DNA from: Bacteroidetes bacterium 46-16
Lineage (GTDB): Bacteria; Bacteroidota; Bacteroidia; Chitinophagales; Chitinophagaceae
Direction: 5' to 3'
DNA: 64,000 bases
Assembly (NCBI GenBank): GCA_001897835.1
Contig: MKUN01000002.1
Location: forward strand, 1 to 64,000
This document shows positions 37,903-46,006 of this stretch, one piece after another (the stretch's first letter is position 1; each line of letters starts with the position of its first letter). The translations under genes were made by a program, and so were the position numbers. The notes beneath the pieces are model-generated. The model was not told where the DNA came from and did not search any database. It saw nothing but the letters and a program-made list of their open reading frames with translations.

Positions 37903-39111
37903 TTAAAATAGCTTTAGCTGTTCTGTTGCTTGTTGCTTCGGCGGCAGGGCTTTGCCAAATACAGTACGCCCGCCGTACTTCCACGATTCATTTCTTTCAC
38001 GTGCTATAAGCTGTTCAAAATTATCATTGGGCTTAAAGTTTTCTTCCAGCCTCAATGCTGCTTTACCCAGGTTCTTTATTGCAGCATTCTTGTCGTTGAA
38101 TCCTAATTTCGCTTTTTCTACGGCGGTTTGCAAGGTCTGTATAGTCTCGTCATATACTTTCGTAGGCACGGGGAAGGGGTGCCCGTCTTTGCCTCCATGT
38201 GCAAACGAGAACCGTGCAGGGTCTTCAAAGCGGGATGGCGTACCGTGTATCACCTCACTTACCAGTACCAGCGATTGCAGGGTGCGTGGCCCGAGCCCCT
38301 CAAGCAAAAGCAATGATTCCATATCGAGGCCCTCCTGTTCATAAGCTACTGCCAGTACCGAACCAAGACGCTTGAGGTCCACATCTTTGGCTTTAACATC
38401 GTGGTGGGCGGGCATCAGTAAGTTCCGTATTTCTGGTAATATGGCAGCCGGTTTTTCTCTCGCGATTTGGATTATGCCATTGCGGGTACTTGCTGCTCCC
38501 TTATCTGTTACATTAATGATCTGCCCTTCATTATGACCGTAGATGAAACTATGTGGCTCTTCGACAAAAGACCTAAGGGCCGGTGAGTGCCAGTGGTATC
38601 GGCGGGCCATGCCATTGCCATCATTCATGCCTTGCTGTATTACTGCCCAGTCGCCATTGCTGCTGAGGATAAAGTTGTGTATATATAACTGGTAACCGTC
38701 TTGTATGCCTGTGTTATCCACTTTGGCTGAGAGTTTGCTGCTGCGTACCAGCATGCCACCATCAAGGCCTGTCTTTTCTGCTATTTTGAGTAGTTCTGCG
38801 GGTGTTTCTTTACTATGTTGTCCCTTGCCACCGCAAATGTACAGACCAAGGTCCTGTGAGCGTTTATTAATAGCTCCTTTCAGTGCGCCCATTACCGATG
38901 TGGTAATGCCCGATGAATGCCAGTCCATACCCAGCACACAACCCAGTGCCTGGAACCAGAATGGATCGCTCATGCGCTGCAGGAAGGCTGCCCGGCCATA
39001 CTCTGTTACTATAGCCTCGGTGATGGCGCCACCCAGCAGCCCCATGCGGGTATAGAGCCAGGCAGGTACCTGGCCATAATGTAGGGGCATATCTGCAAAT
39101 GAGCGACTCAT
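37903..39111 (-). CDS. DUF763 family protein with a helix-hairpin-helix-like motif
   Basis: 402 residues. The N-terminus (ADMPLHYGQVPAWLYTRM) and the segments around residues 92-100 (ICGGKGQHS) and 190-195 (IYGHNE) are characteristic of DUF763. Residues 271-290 (LEGLGPRTLQSLVLVSEVIH, shifted by one) read like a DNA-binding helix-hairpin-helix, so a nucleic-acid role is plausible. Biochemical function is unknown to me. It is convergent with the desaturase gene and 113 bases downstream of the FdhF-like gene. Confidence 0.8.
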   Translation of the reverse strand: MSRSFADMPLHYGQVPAWLYTRMGLLGGAITEAIVTEYGRAAFLQRMSDPFWFQALGCVLGMDWHSSGITTSVMGALKGAINKRSQDLGLYICGGKGQHSKETPAELLKIAEKTGLDGGMLVRSSKLSAKVDNTGIQDGYQLYIHNFILSSNGDWAVIQQGMNDGNGMARRYHWHSPALRSFVEEPHSFIYGHNEGQIINVTDKGAASTRNGIIQIAREKPAAILPEIRNLLMPAHHDVKAKDVDLKRLGSVLAVAYEQEGLDMESLLLLEGLGPRTLQSLVLVSEVIHGTPSRFEDPARFSFAHGGKDGHPFPVPTKVYDETIQTLQTAVEKAKLGFNDKNAAIKNLGKAALRLEENFKPNDNFEQLIARERNESWKYGGRTVFGKALPPKQQATEQLKLF

Positions 39112-39224
39112 ATAGACTTGTGGCTATATGCAAGTTACAATCGCAGACAAGGATCCTCCAAACCAAGATATCCACATTTTTAAAGTACTTGCTTTAAATA
39201 GCAGGCTCTCTGGAAACTGGGTAT

Positions 39225-41558
39225 TTAATGTTGGGCCTGCTCATTATTATGCCGCCTTATCCTGATCACTACCATCTTCGATGTAGGGGTGTTGCTCTTT
39301 TCGGCTACTGAACTAATTGGCACCAGTACATTCGTTTCAGGGAAGTAAGTAGCTGTGCATTGTTCCGGTATGCTGTAGGGTATGATAATAAACTTGTGGG
39401 CCTCACGCCGTATACCGTCCGTGTCATTAATAAGGTCCACTATATCACCAGCTTTGAAGCCGGACCTTGTAATATCATGATCGTTCATAAAGATCACCCT
39501 GCGCTCATTATTCACCCCGCGATAACGGTCATGCAGTCCATAGATAGTGGTATTGAACTGGTCGTGACTGCGGATGGTCATCATCATGAACTCATCATCG
39601 GCCAGTTCGGGGATACTTATGCTTGATACGGTAAAGGTTGCTTTTTCTGCTTTGGTAGGGAAGCGTCCCTCTCTTGCACTATTGGGCAGGTAAAATCCTC
39701 CCGGTTTGCGTACTTGTGCGTTATAATCTTTGAAGCCGGGTATCACCAGCTCAATATCGTTACGTATATAATCGTAATGCTGCTCATACAGCGCCCAGTT
39801 CACTTTGCTCTTGCTGCCAAAAACAGCTTTGGCCAGCCGGCATACGATCACAGGTTCGCTGAGCAGGTCATTGGATATAGGTCTCAATCCTCCTTTCGAC
39901 ATCTGTACCACACCCATGGAATTCTCACAGGTGACAAATTGTTCTTCCCCATTGAGCTCATCTTTATCACTGCGACCGTAACATGGTAATATTATTGCTT
40001 CCTTGCCATGTACCAGGTGGCTGCGGTTGAGCTTTGTGGATACATGTACTGTAAGGTCGCAACGGCGCAATGCGGTAGCCGTATATTCCGTATCCGGTGT
40101 GGCTGAAAGGAAATTGCCACCCATAGCAAAAAACACCCTGGCTTTGCCTTCGTGCATCGCGCGTATGCAGTCCACTACATCGTAACCGTGATGGCGAGGC
40201 GGTTCAAAACCATACACCCAATGCAGCTTATCCAGGAATGCTGCCGAAGGCTTTTCGTAGATACCCATAGTACGGTCGCCCTGCACATTACTGTGCCCAC
40301 GTACAGGGCATGTGCCTGCACCGGGCTTGCCGATACTGCCTTTAAGCAGTAGCAGGTTCACCACTTCTTTAATGGTATCTACAGCATTCTTATGTTGTGT
40401 AAGGCCCATGGCCCAGCAGGCTATGATCTTGTTTTTCTTTTTTAATAGCTCTGCTGTCTCGCGTATCTGCGCTTCGCTGATGCCGCTTGCTTTTACCAGG
40501 GCATCGAGATCTTCTGTCTCAAGTTTAGCTATAAGCTCATTGTATCCGCTGGTATTTTTGGCAATGAAATCGTGATCGAATATGCTTCCGGGCGCCTTTT
40601 TTTCTGCTTCAAGCAACAGGTATTCGATGGCTTTCAGCAAGGCCATGTCGCCATTTATCCTTACTTGCAAAAAGATATCAGTCAGTTTAGCTTTTATACC
40701 CAATATGCCCTTCACACTTTGCGGGTCATTAAAGCCCATCAGCCCGGTTTCAGGCAGGGGATTAACAGATATTATGATCGCCCCGTTCTCTTTTGCCTTT
40801 TGCAGGGCCGAAAGCATCCTTGGGTGATTGGTGCCGGGGTTCTGGCCAATGATCATGATCACTTCGGCCTTGTAAAAATCTTCGAGGGTAACAGATCCTT
40901 TGCCTATACCCAGCGATTCGTTAAGCGCTACGCCACTCGATTCGTGGCACATATTGGAGCAATCGGGCAGGTTATTGGTGCCATATTCGCGGGCAAACAA
41001 TTGGTACAGGAAGGCCGCTTCATTACTCGTGCGCCCGGATGTATAAAAGACGGCTTCATCGGGTGATGAAAGATCGTTTAGCCGCCCTGCAATTTTATTA
41101 AAAGCATCATCCCAGCTGATGGGCTGGTAATGTGTGGCCCCTTCGGGCAGGTACATGGGTTGTGCCACACGGCCTTTCTTACCTATTTCATAATCATCAA
41201 GCTCTGAGAGTTGTTTTACAGAATTACTGGCAAAGAAGGAGGCCGTAAGCTTACGGGTAGTTGCCTCTTCTGCAATGGCTTTAGCGCCATTCTCGCAATA
41301 TTCAGCTATGGGCGAGCGTTCATCGTCAGGGTCGGGCCATGCACAGCCAGGGCAGTCATAGCCATCCTTCTGGTTCAGTTTGGCAAGGGCTTTCAATCCC
41401 CGGGCTGCACCTACTTCCTGGAAGATATGTCGGGCGCTCCAGATAATAGCCGGCACACCGGCCGCCGCGGTCTTGGGTTTGGTAAGCCTTAATTTGCCCG
41501 TGAATTCCTCCGGGTTCTCTGCATTCGGTATTTGCTTTGTTTTTTCGCTCATTGACAA
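39225..41558 (-). CDS. FdhF/YdeP-family molybdopterin-dependent oxidoreductase
   Basis: 777 residues of the YdeP-type branch of formate dehydrogenase alpha-like enzymes. Cys69, Cys72 and Cys88 lie in CPGCAWPD and EYCENGAK. Cys204-His205 in CSNMCHESSGVAL align with the Sec140-His141 active-site pair of E. coli FdhF, so a Cys-ligated molybdenum is expected. Other cofactor motifs are present (IGQNPGTNHPR, RGHSNVQGDRTMG). Whether it oxidises formate is unknown; YdeP-type enzymes lack partner electron-transfer subunits, and none is encoded here. Its start overlaps the preceding small gene by 10 bases, and fdhD is two genes upstream. Confidence 0.9.
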   Translation of the reverse strand: MSMSEKTKQIPNAENPEEFTGKLRLTKPKTAAAGVPAIIWSARHIFQEVGAARGLKALAKLNQKDGYDCPGCAWPDPDDERSPIAEYCENGAKAIAEEATTRKLTASFFASNSVKQLSELDDYEIGKKGRVAQPMYLPEGATHYQPISWDDAFNKIAGRLNDLSSPDEAVFYTSGRTSNEAAFLYQLFAREYGTNNLPDCSNMCHESSGVALNESLGIGKGSVTLEDFYKAEVIMIIGQNPGTNHPRMLSALQKAKENGAIIISVNPLPETGLMGFNDPQSVKGILGIKAKLTDIFLQVRINGDMALLKAIEYLLLEAEKKAPGSIFDHDFIAKNTSGYNELIAKLETEDLDALVKASGISEAQIRETAELLKKKNKIIACWAMGLTQHKNAVDTIKEVVNLLLLKGSIGKPGAGTCPVRGHSNVQGDRTMGIYEKPSAAFLDKLHWVYGFEPPRHHGYDVVDCIRAMHEGKARVFFAMGGNFLSATPDTEYTATALRRCDLTVHVSTKLNRSHLVHGKEAIILPCYGRSDKDELNGEEQFVTCENSMGVVQMSKGGLRPISNDLLSEPVIVCRLAKAVFGSKSKVNWALYEQHYDYIRNDIELVIPGFKDYNAQVRKPGGFYLPNSAREGRFPTKAEKATFTVSSISIPELADDEFMMMTIRSHDQFNTTIYGLHDRYRGVNNERRVIFMNDHDITRSGFKAGDIVDLINDTDGIRREAHKFIIIPYSIPEQCTATYFPETNVLVPISSVAEKSNTPTSKMVVIRIRRHNNEQAQH

Positions 41559-41923
41559 GAAGCTAATGGGTTCTCATAATTATCACTCTGGTCTTCCAGC
41601 ACCTCGGCATCTATACACTTAAAATCTTTTTCCAGCAGCAGGTACAGTTTTTTCCCTTCGCCAATATCCATATTATTATTATAGCCTACAACATCTGTAT
41701 GTACCCATTCCTCGCGTATGGCATCGGGTACCAATAAAGTTATTCTGTTATCTGCAAATGCAGCCGCAAGTTGGTCTAGCTCTTTGCGGCTTTCAAGCGC
41801 ATAACGAAATGTGTTCTTACCAAAATGGGTAATTTCTTCAATATAGCCATCCTTACCGAATTTATCCACTTCAGACCTGCTTAACCTCATACGGAGAGAA
41901 TCGCCTTTGATGCGTATTTTCAT
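41549..41923 (-). CDS. Conserved small protein between fdhD and the FdhF-like gene (possibly DUF7009)
   Basis: A 124-residue soluble protein beginning KIRIKGDSLRMRLSRSEVD. It has several beta strands and an acidic C-terminus (LEDQSDNYENP). I think it belongs to a family of unknown function seen beside fdhD in Bacteroidota (DUF7009), but this is from memory and tentative. It lies 6 bases after fdhD and overlaps the FdhF-like gene by 10 bases, so translation is probably coupled. A chaperone or maturation role for the molybdoenzyme is inference. Confidence 0.6.
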   Translation of the reverse strand: MKIRIKGDSLRMRLSRSEVDKFGKDGYIEEITHFGKNTFRYALESRKELDQLAAAFADNRITLLVPDAIREEWVHTDVVGYNNNMDIGEGKKLYLLLEKDFKCIDAEVLEDQSDNYENPLASCQ

Positions 41924-41929
41924 AATAAC

Positions 41930-42778
41930 TTATATTATAATTCTTTTTTCGCCGGAATAAATATTAAATCGCTGATCGCGTAAAAAGCCGATTAGGGTTA
42001 TATCGAATTCTTTTGCCAAAGATACAGCCAGGCTGGAGGGGGCGCCGACTGCGGCTACTATATTTATACCGGCCATGGCCGCTTTTTGTATCAATTCAAA
42101 ACTTGCCCTGCCGCTAAGCAATAGTATCTGGTTACCAATATCTTGTAGCTGGTTATTTAACAAATAGCCTAAGACCTTGTCAAGCGCATTATGTCGCCCA
42201 ACATCCTCTCTGAGGATGATGATATTACCGTCAATATCAAATATTGCTGAAGCATGCAGGCCCCCGGTATCGCCAAAGATATCCTGTGCATCCCGCAGCA
42301 TAACAGGCAAGCTGTATAGCAAAGCTGCTGGCACCTGCATATGGTCGGCAGCGCGGGTATTACTGGTAATGGTCTTAATGGCACCTATGGAAGCCTTGCC
42401 GCACACACCGCAACTGGAGCTGGTATAAAAATGACGTTCGAGCCTGGCAATATCGGGCTGTACGCCTTCTGCCAGCGCTGCAATAATGATGTTATCACCA
42501 TTGCCTTCCTGGCAACCATAGTTGAGATGGAATATGTTATCTATTTCATCTTTGCTGCCAATAATGCCTTCGGAGAATAAAAAACCGGCAGCCAGTTCGG
42601 CATCATTACCCGGAGTGCGCATGGTGATCGATATGCTTTTTTGCTGGCGTTCACCGCCAGGGCCATATTCTATTCTTATCTCCAGTGGTTCTTCTGCGGC
42701 TAAAGTATCATCGGTTTGCGCAATATCCGTCCCTTTTACTTTCCTTATTTCCGTATATACTACCGATGGTTTTACCAT
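41930..42778 (-). CDS. fdhD: Formate dehydrogenase accessory sulfurtransferase FdhD
   Basis: 282 residues. The catalytic cysteine pair in SSSCGVCGKASIGAI is intact. ELAAGFLFSEGII and REDVGRHNALDKVLG are further family signatures. FdhD passes sulfur from IscS to the molybdenum cofactor before it enters the formate dehydrogenase-type enzyme, which is encoded two genes downstream. The -7 word (42783-42790) ends 4 bases before the ATG, implying a leaderless or very short leader. Confidence 0.95.
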   Translation of the reverse strand: MVKPSVVYTEIRKVKGTDIAQTDDTLAAEEPLEIRIEYGPGGERQQKSISITMRTPGNDAELAAGFLFSEGIIGSKDEIDNIFHLNYGCQEGNGDNIIIAALAEGVQPDIARLERHFYTSSSCGVCGKASIGAIKTITSNTRAADHMQVPAALLYSLPVMLRDAQDIFGDTGGLHASAIFDIDGNIIILREDVGRHNALDKVLGYLLNNQLQDIGNQILLLSGRASFELIQKAAMAGINIVAAVGAPSSLAVSLAKEFDITLIGFLRDQRFNIYSGEKRIII

Positions 42779-42782
42779 GTCT

Positions 42783-42790
42783 CAAATTTA
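42783..42790 (-). promoter_or_regulatory. Promoter -7 element 4 bases before fdhD
   Basis: CAAATTTA on the plus strand, TAaaTTTG on the minus strand, ending 4 bases before the fdhD ATG. No clear -33 TTG. Confidence 0.45.
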
Positions 42791-42827
42791 CGAAAGAAGG
42801 GCGATTAATGATTTGTCGGATATCTAA

Positions 42828-43316
42828 TTATTTCCCAAAGAATTTCCGGTCAAGTACTATTGCTGCATGCAGGCGATAATGCTGTATGGCTTCATTGAGT
42901 AGTGTATCGCGTATCACCAGCATAAGGTCACACTCATTGTCCGAATCGTAGTGGAGTTTTATCACTTCGCTCAGCGCAGGTTCCCATCCGCCGTCTTCAT
43001 CTATTTCAAGGGGCCCCACTTCGTCCACTATCAGCCACCTAGGCCAGTTGTTTACCGCATTGAGTAATAATTGTCTGCCATGGCGGTATATGTTGTTGTC
43101 AAAGGCACGATCACCCATCCGGGTATGATCGGGACAATCTCCGGGGTCTACTTCAAAGTCAAAATAGTCGCCGCTGGCAATGTCATATAGCTTGCGCTGA
43201 CCATAAATATCGGGTGTTAAAAAACCTGCAGCTCCCTGTACCTTAGGCAGCCAGTTTTCCAGTATTGTGGTCCTGCCACTTTGTATGGGCTCGCTGAATA
43301 TGTAAATATTAGCCAT
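42828..43316 (-). CDS. THEP1-like NTPase with degenerate Walker A
   Basis: 162 residues from MANIYIFSEP. The layout fits the small NTPases of the THEP1/NTPase_1 group: an N-terminal P-loop region, GFLTPDIYG, then IVDEVGPLEIDEDGGWE (the Walker B / DEVGPLE signature) and a C-terminal strand. The P-loop reads EPIQSGRTT, where Gly and the catalytic Lys of GxxxxGKT are replaced. It may bind nucleotide poorly or differently. It lies directly upstream of fdhD, so a role in molybdenum or formate dehydrogenase maturation is suggested by context. The frame is open 57 codons further upstream, but that part has no family similarity. Confidence 0.65.
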   Translation of the reverse strand: MANIYIFSEPIQSGRTTILENWLPKVQGAAGFLTPDIYGQRKLYDIASGDYFDFEVDPGDCPDHTRMGDRAFDNNIYRHGRQLLLNAVNNWPRWLIVDEVGPLEIDEDGGWEPALSEVIKLHYDSDNECDLMLVIRDTLLNEAIQHYRLHAAIVLDRKFFGK

Positions 43317-43486
43317 TATGCTCTGTCGCTGAAGGCTTTGTACTGTACAATATAAGAAAAACAAATTAGATCTCATATTGTTCCGCTGTAGGGCTGCCTG
43401 TGTAAAAAACGTTAAGATTTCCACATTAAGGCGATAGTTTCGTCCCGCAACAATGTTTGTATTAGTTTTACTGCGTTCCTGCTTCA

Positions 43487-44323
43487 ATGACCATAGTTAC
43501 ATTTACGCTTATCATCCTTGCCGGGGCTTTTCTGGCCGGTTTATTAGGTTCGCTTACGGGCCTTGGCGGTGCAGTCATAATTATTCCTTTGCTTACGCTG
43601 GGTTTTGGTATTGATCTTAAATATGCTATCGGCACTTCACTTGTAGCTATTATAGCCAATTCATCAGGTTCTGCAGCTGCCTATGTGCGCGAGGGCATCA
43701 CCAATATCAGGCTGGGCATGTTCCTGGAGATAGCCACTACTGTTGGCGCAGTGATAGGTGCCGTTATTGCAGGTTTCGTGCCCTCGCATATAGTTGCCGT
43801 TATATTCGGACTCGTGCTTATTATGTCGGCGGTAATGCAACTACGTAAAAAGCAAGATCACCTGGAACTGGCTGAAACCAGTTCGCTGGCAAAAAAATTA
43901 AAATTGAACAGCCATTACCCCACAAGAGACGGGGAGATACACTATGCTATGCGGCGGGTGCCGGGGGGCTTTTTAATGATGATCGTGGCTGGTATCATGT
44001 CAGGCCTGCTGGGTATAGGCTCGGGTGCGTTCAAAGTACTCGGTATGGACTACATCATGCACGTGCCGTTCAAAGTATCTACCACAACAAGCAATTTTAT
44101 GATAGGGGTCACTGCTGCAGCCAGCGCTGTGGTATACCTGCAGCGTGGTTATATAGAGCCGGGCTTGTGCTTCCCGGTAGTTATCGGGGTACTGGCCGGG
44201 GCCATGACAGGCTCACGAATATTACTGAAATCGGGTACGGAACTGTTGCGGAAAATATTTAGTGCGGTTATTACCGTGCTGGCACTGGAAATGATATATA
44301 ACGGGATAACGGGTAAGATATAA
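43487..44323 (+). CDS. TauE/SafE-family anion exporter
   Basis: 278 residues, about eight membrane helices. GSLTGLGGAVIIIPLLTLGF and a second-half repeat GLLGIGSGAFKVLGMD are the two inverted repeat motifs of the TauE/SafE family, which move sulfite, sulfoacetate or related organosulfur anions across the inner membrane. It is divergent from the FdhD/NTPase genes with 170 bases between. The DUF1634 gene overlaps its stop by one base (TAATG), a standard pairing for this family. Confidence 0.9.
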   Translation: MTIVTFTLIILAGAFLAGLLGSLTGLGGAVIIIPLLTLGFGIDLKYAIGTSLVAIIANSSGSAAAYVREGITNIRLGMFLEIATTVGAVIGAVIAGFVPSHIVAVIFGLVLIMSAVMQLRKKQDHLELAETSSLAKKLKLNSHYPTRDGEIHYAMRRVPGGFLMMIVAGIMSGLLGIGSGAFKVLGMDYIMHVPFKVSTTTSNFMIGVTAAASAVVYLQRGYIEPGLCFPVVIGVLAGAMTGSRILLKSGTELLRKIFSAVITVLALEMIYNGITGKI

Positions 44324-44712
44324 TGGTATTCTCACGAAAATATTGGCAGGATAAGGATATCCAGTCTGTCATCGGGAAGATGCTCAGGTGGGGTGTGCTT
44401 AGCTCGGCTGCAGTAACCAGCCTCGGGGGACTGCTATATATATTTACTGCCAATAAGGAACTGCCGCCATATCATACCTTCCATGATGTACCTGCACAAT
44501 ATAAAAGCCTCCGGGGCATCTTCGCAGGTCTTTTGCACCTCGATAGCTTGTCTGTAATCCAGTTCGGGGTGCTGATCTTGCTGGCTACACCAATAGCAAG
44601 GGTGCTTTTCTCCATATTCGCATTCCTGCTCGAAAAGGATTACCTCTACGTGGTTATTTCCACTATTGTCGCAGGTATCATATTCTTCAGCATGATCGGG
44701 GGGCTCGCCTAA
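44323..44712 (+). CDS. DUF1634 membrane protein
   Basis: 129 residues with three membrane helices (about residues 23-45, 72-95 and 102-125). The motif around LSVIQFGVLILLATPIARV is typical of DUF1634. It is translationally coupled to the TauE/SafE gene (TAATG overlap), the usual arrangement, and probably forms part of that transporter. Confidence 0.85.
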   Translation: MVFSRKYWQDKDIQSVIGKMLRWGVLSSAAVTSLGGLLYIFTANKELPPYHTFHDVPAQYKSLRGIFAGLLHLDSLSVIQFGVLILLATPIARVLFSIFAFLLEKDYLYVVISTIVAGIIFFSMIGGLA

Positions 44713-44781
44713 ACTGGCTAGGGGCGCCTTTTCCTGGTCAATGACCAATATCATCGTTTAATATGGTTAAGTACCTTTCTT

Positions 44782-45384
44782 TTGTATGTTAAAGCATGGA
44801 AAATTAAATTGGTACGAGAATTAAACTTACTGGAATATTACAGTCTTAGCTTCCCGGAACTTGCCGATAAGCTGGATAGGGAATATTATGAACCCTACCG
44901 GAACATTTGCGAGGATGCGATACACAGCATATTGGAAATGAATAAGACCTTAGGCACACAGTCGCCGGCTAGAATATATACGAACTTCTGCCTGAATCTC
45001 GTATTCACTATTAAGCATGATATCACGGAAAGACAAAGCATCACGCTGCCTGCTGCCCGGGCATTACATGCCAAAAATGAGGAAGGTCATGATTGTGCCA
45101 ATTGTAAAGGCGCCTGCAAAAACCTGGGTAACGAGATAAATGTAAATGCTATTGCTGAGGCCAATAACGTGATCATCGATTCGCTTTGCCGTTTACACAA
45201 ACTGGCAATGCCTGCTTATTTATACACACAACAACCGGAAGAATACAAAGAACTGCGTTATAAAATGCTGTCGGTCTATTCCGGCCTGCTGGAACTATTC
45301 TACATTGAAGAGTCGGTATTGTTTGCAGCCATTCTCCAGTTACAACTGCATCGTGGTAAGCCTAAAGAGGTTGTGCCAGGGTAA
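44782..45384 (+). CDS. Hypothetical helical protein with a CxxCxxxC motif
   Basis: About 200 residues, predicted mostly helical, with no signal peptide. HDCANCKGACKNL (about residues 107-119) has Cys spacing suited to metal or Fe-S binding, and further His and Cys (SLCRLHK) lie nearby. I recognise no family. There is no in-frame ATG near the N-terminus: candidates are TTG at 44782 or 44809, and the ATG at 44796 is out of frame and stops after three codons. The start is therefore unsure and a frameshift is conceivable. The last 23 bases overlap the facing DUF445 gene. Confidence 0.6.
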   Translation: MYVKAWKIKLVRELNLLEYYSLSFPELADKLDREYYEPYRNICEDAIHSILEMNKTLGTQSPARIYTNFCLNLVFTIKHDITERQSITLPAARALHAKNEEGHDCANCKGACKNLGNEINVNAIAEANNVIIDSLCRLHKLAMPAYLYTQQPEEYKELRYKMLSVYSGLLELFYIEESVLFAAILQLQLHRGKPKEVVPG

Positions 45385-45964
45385 GCAGCACCTGTACAAG
45401 GCCGATAACAAAGCCGAGTATAGCCCCCACTATTTCCACGAAGCGGAATTCTTTACTCATAATGGCGAATAATATCTCTTCGAGCTTATCTGAAGAGAAA
45501 GCGGCTACTTTTTCCGTTACCATACGTTCCACATCTATTTTTTCCCCAAGGTTATCGGCATATTTCCCTATCACCTGTGGCAGCAATTGCTGTATCTCTT
45601 CCATCATACCGTCTTTTATCTTTTGCATGGTACTATCGCCTACAAAAGCAGCAATGAAAGGGAGTTTTTCTTTCAGCTTGACCTGTAAAAAATTATCCAG
45701 GTGCTCTTCAATGAGTGGATTAATGGCTTTGAGTTGTTCAGGATCCTTCAGCTTTACTGCGATCTCGTCAAAGTGCAGTAGCTCATTAGCTACCAGAGCG
45801 CCCAGTTTGGCCGCAAACTGCTGTTGACGTTTCGGAAAAATGCCTTGTATAGTGATACCCAGTATACGCCTTGGCTCCTTAGGGTGAAAAAGCATTTTAA
45901 TGGCGATCCAGTTAGTGAACCAGCCAATGAATGCGGAAATTATGGGAATGAGATATAATATCAT
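45362..45964 (-). CDS. DUF445 family membrane protein
   Basis: 200 residues. The N-terminal helix MILYLIPIISAFIGWFTNW followed by IAIKMLFHPKEPRRILG is the DUF445 signature, and a second membrane helix closes the protein (EIVGAILGFVIGLVQVLL). The central part is helical. Function unknown. It is downstream of the two-domain oxidoreductase gene on the same strand (42-base gap). Confidence 0.85.
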   Translation of the reverse strand: MILYLIPIISAFIGWFTNWIAIKMLFHPKEPRRILGITIQGIFPKRQQQFAAKLGALVANELLHFDEIAVKLKDPEQLKAINPLIEEHLDNFLQVKLKEKLPFIAAFVGDSTMQKIKDGMMEEIQQLLPQVIGKYADNLGEKIDVERMVTEKVAAFSSDKLEEILFAIMSKEFRFVEIVGAILGFVIGLVQVLLTLAQPL

Positions 45965-46006
45965 TTGTTATCGCAGGGGGCGAAGATAGCGTATTACGCA
46001 ATTAAA

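Noticed and set aside
43317-43487. Upstream extension of the NTPase gene by 57 codons
   Set aside because: No family similarity, would reach the divergent TauE gene start, and the family begins at MANIYIFSEP.
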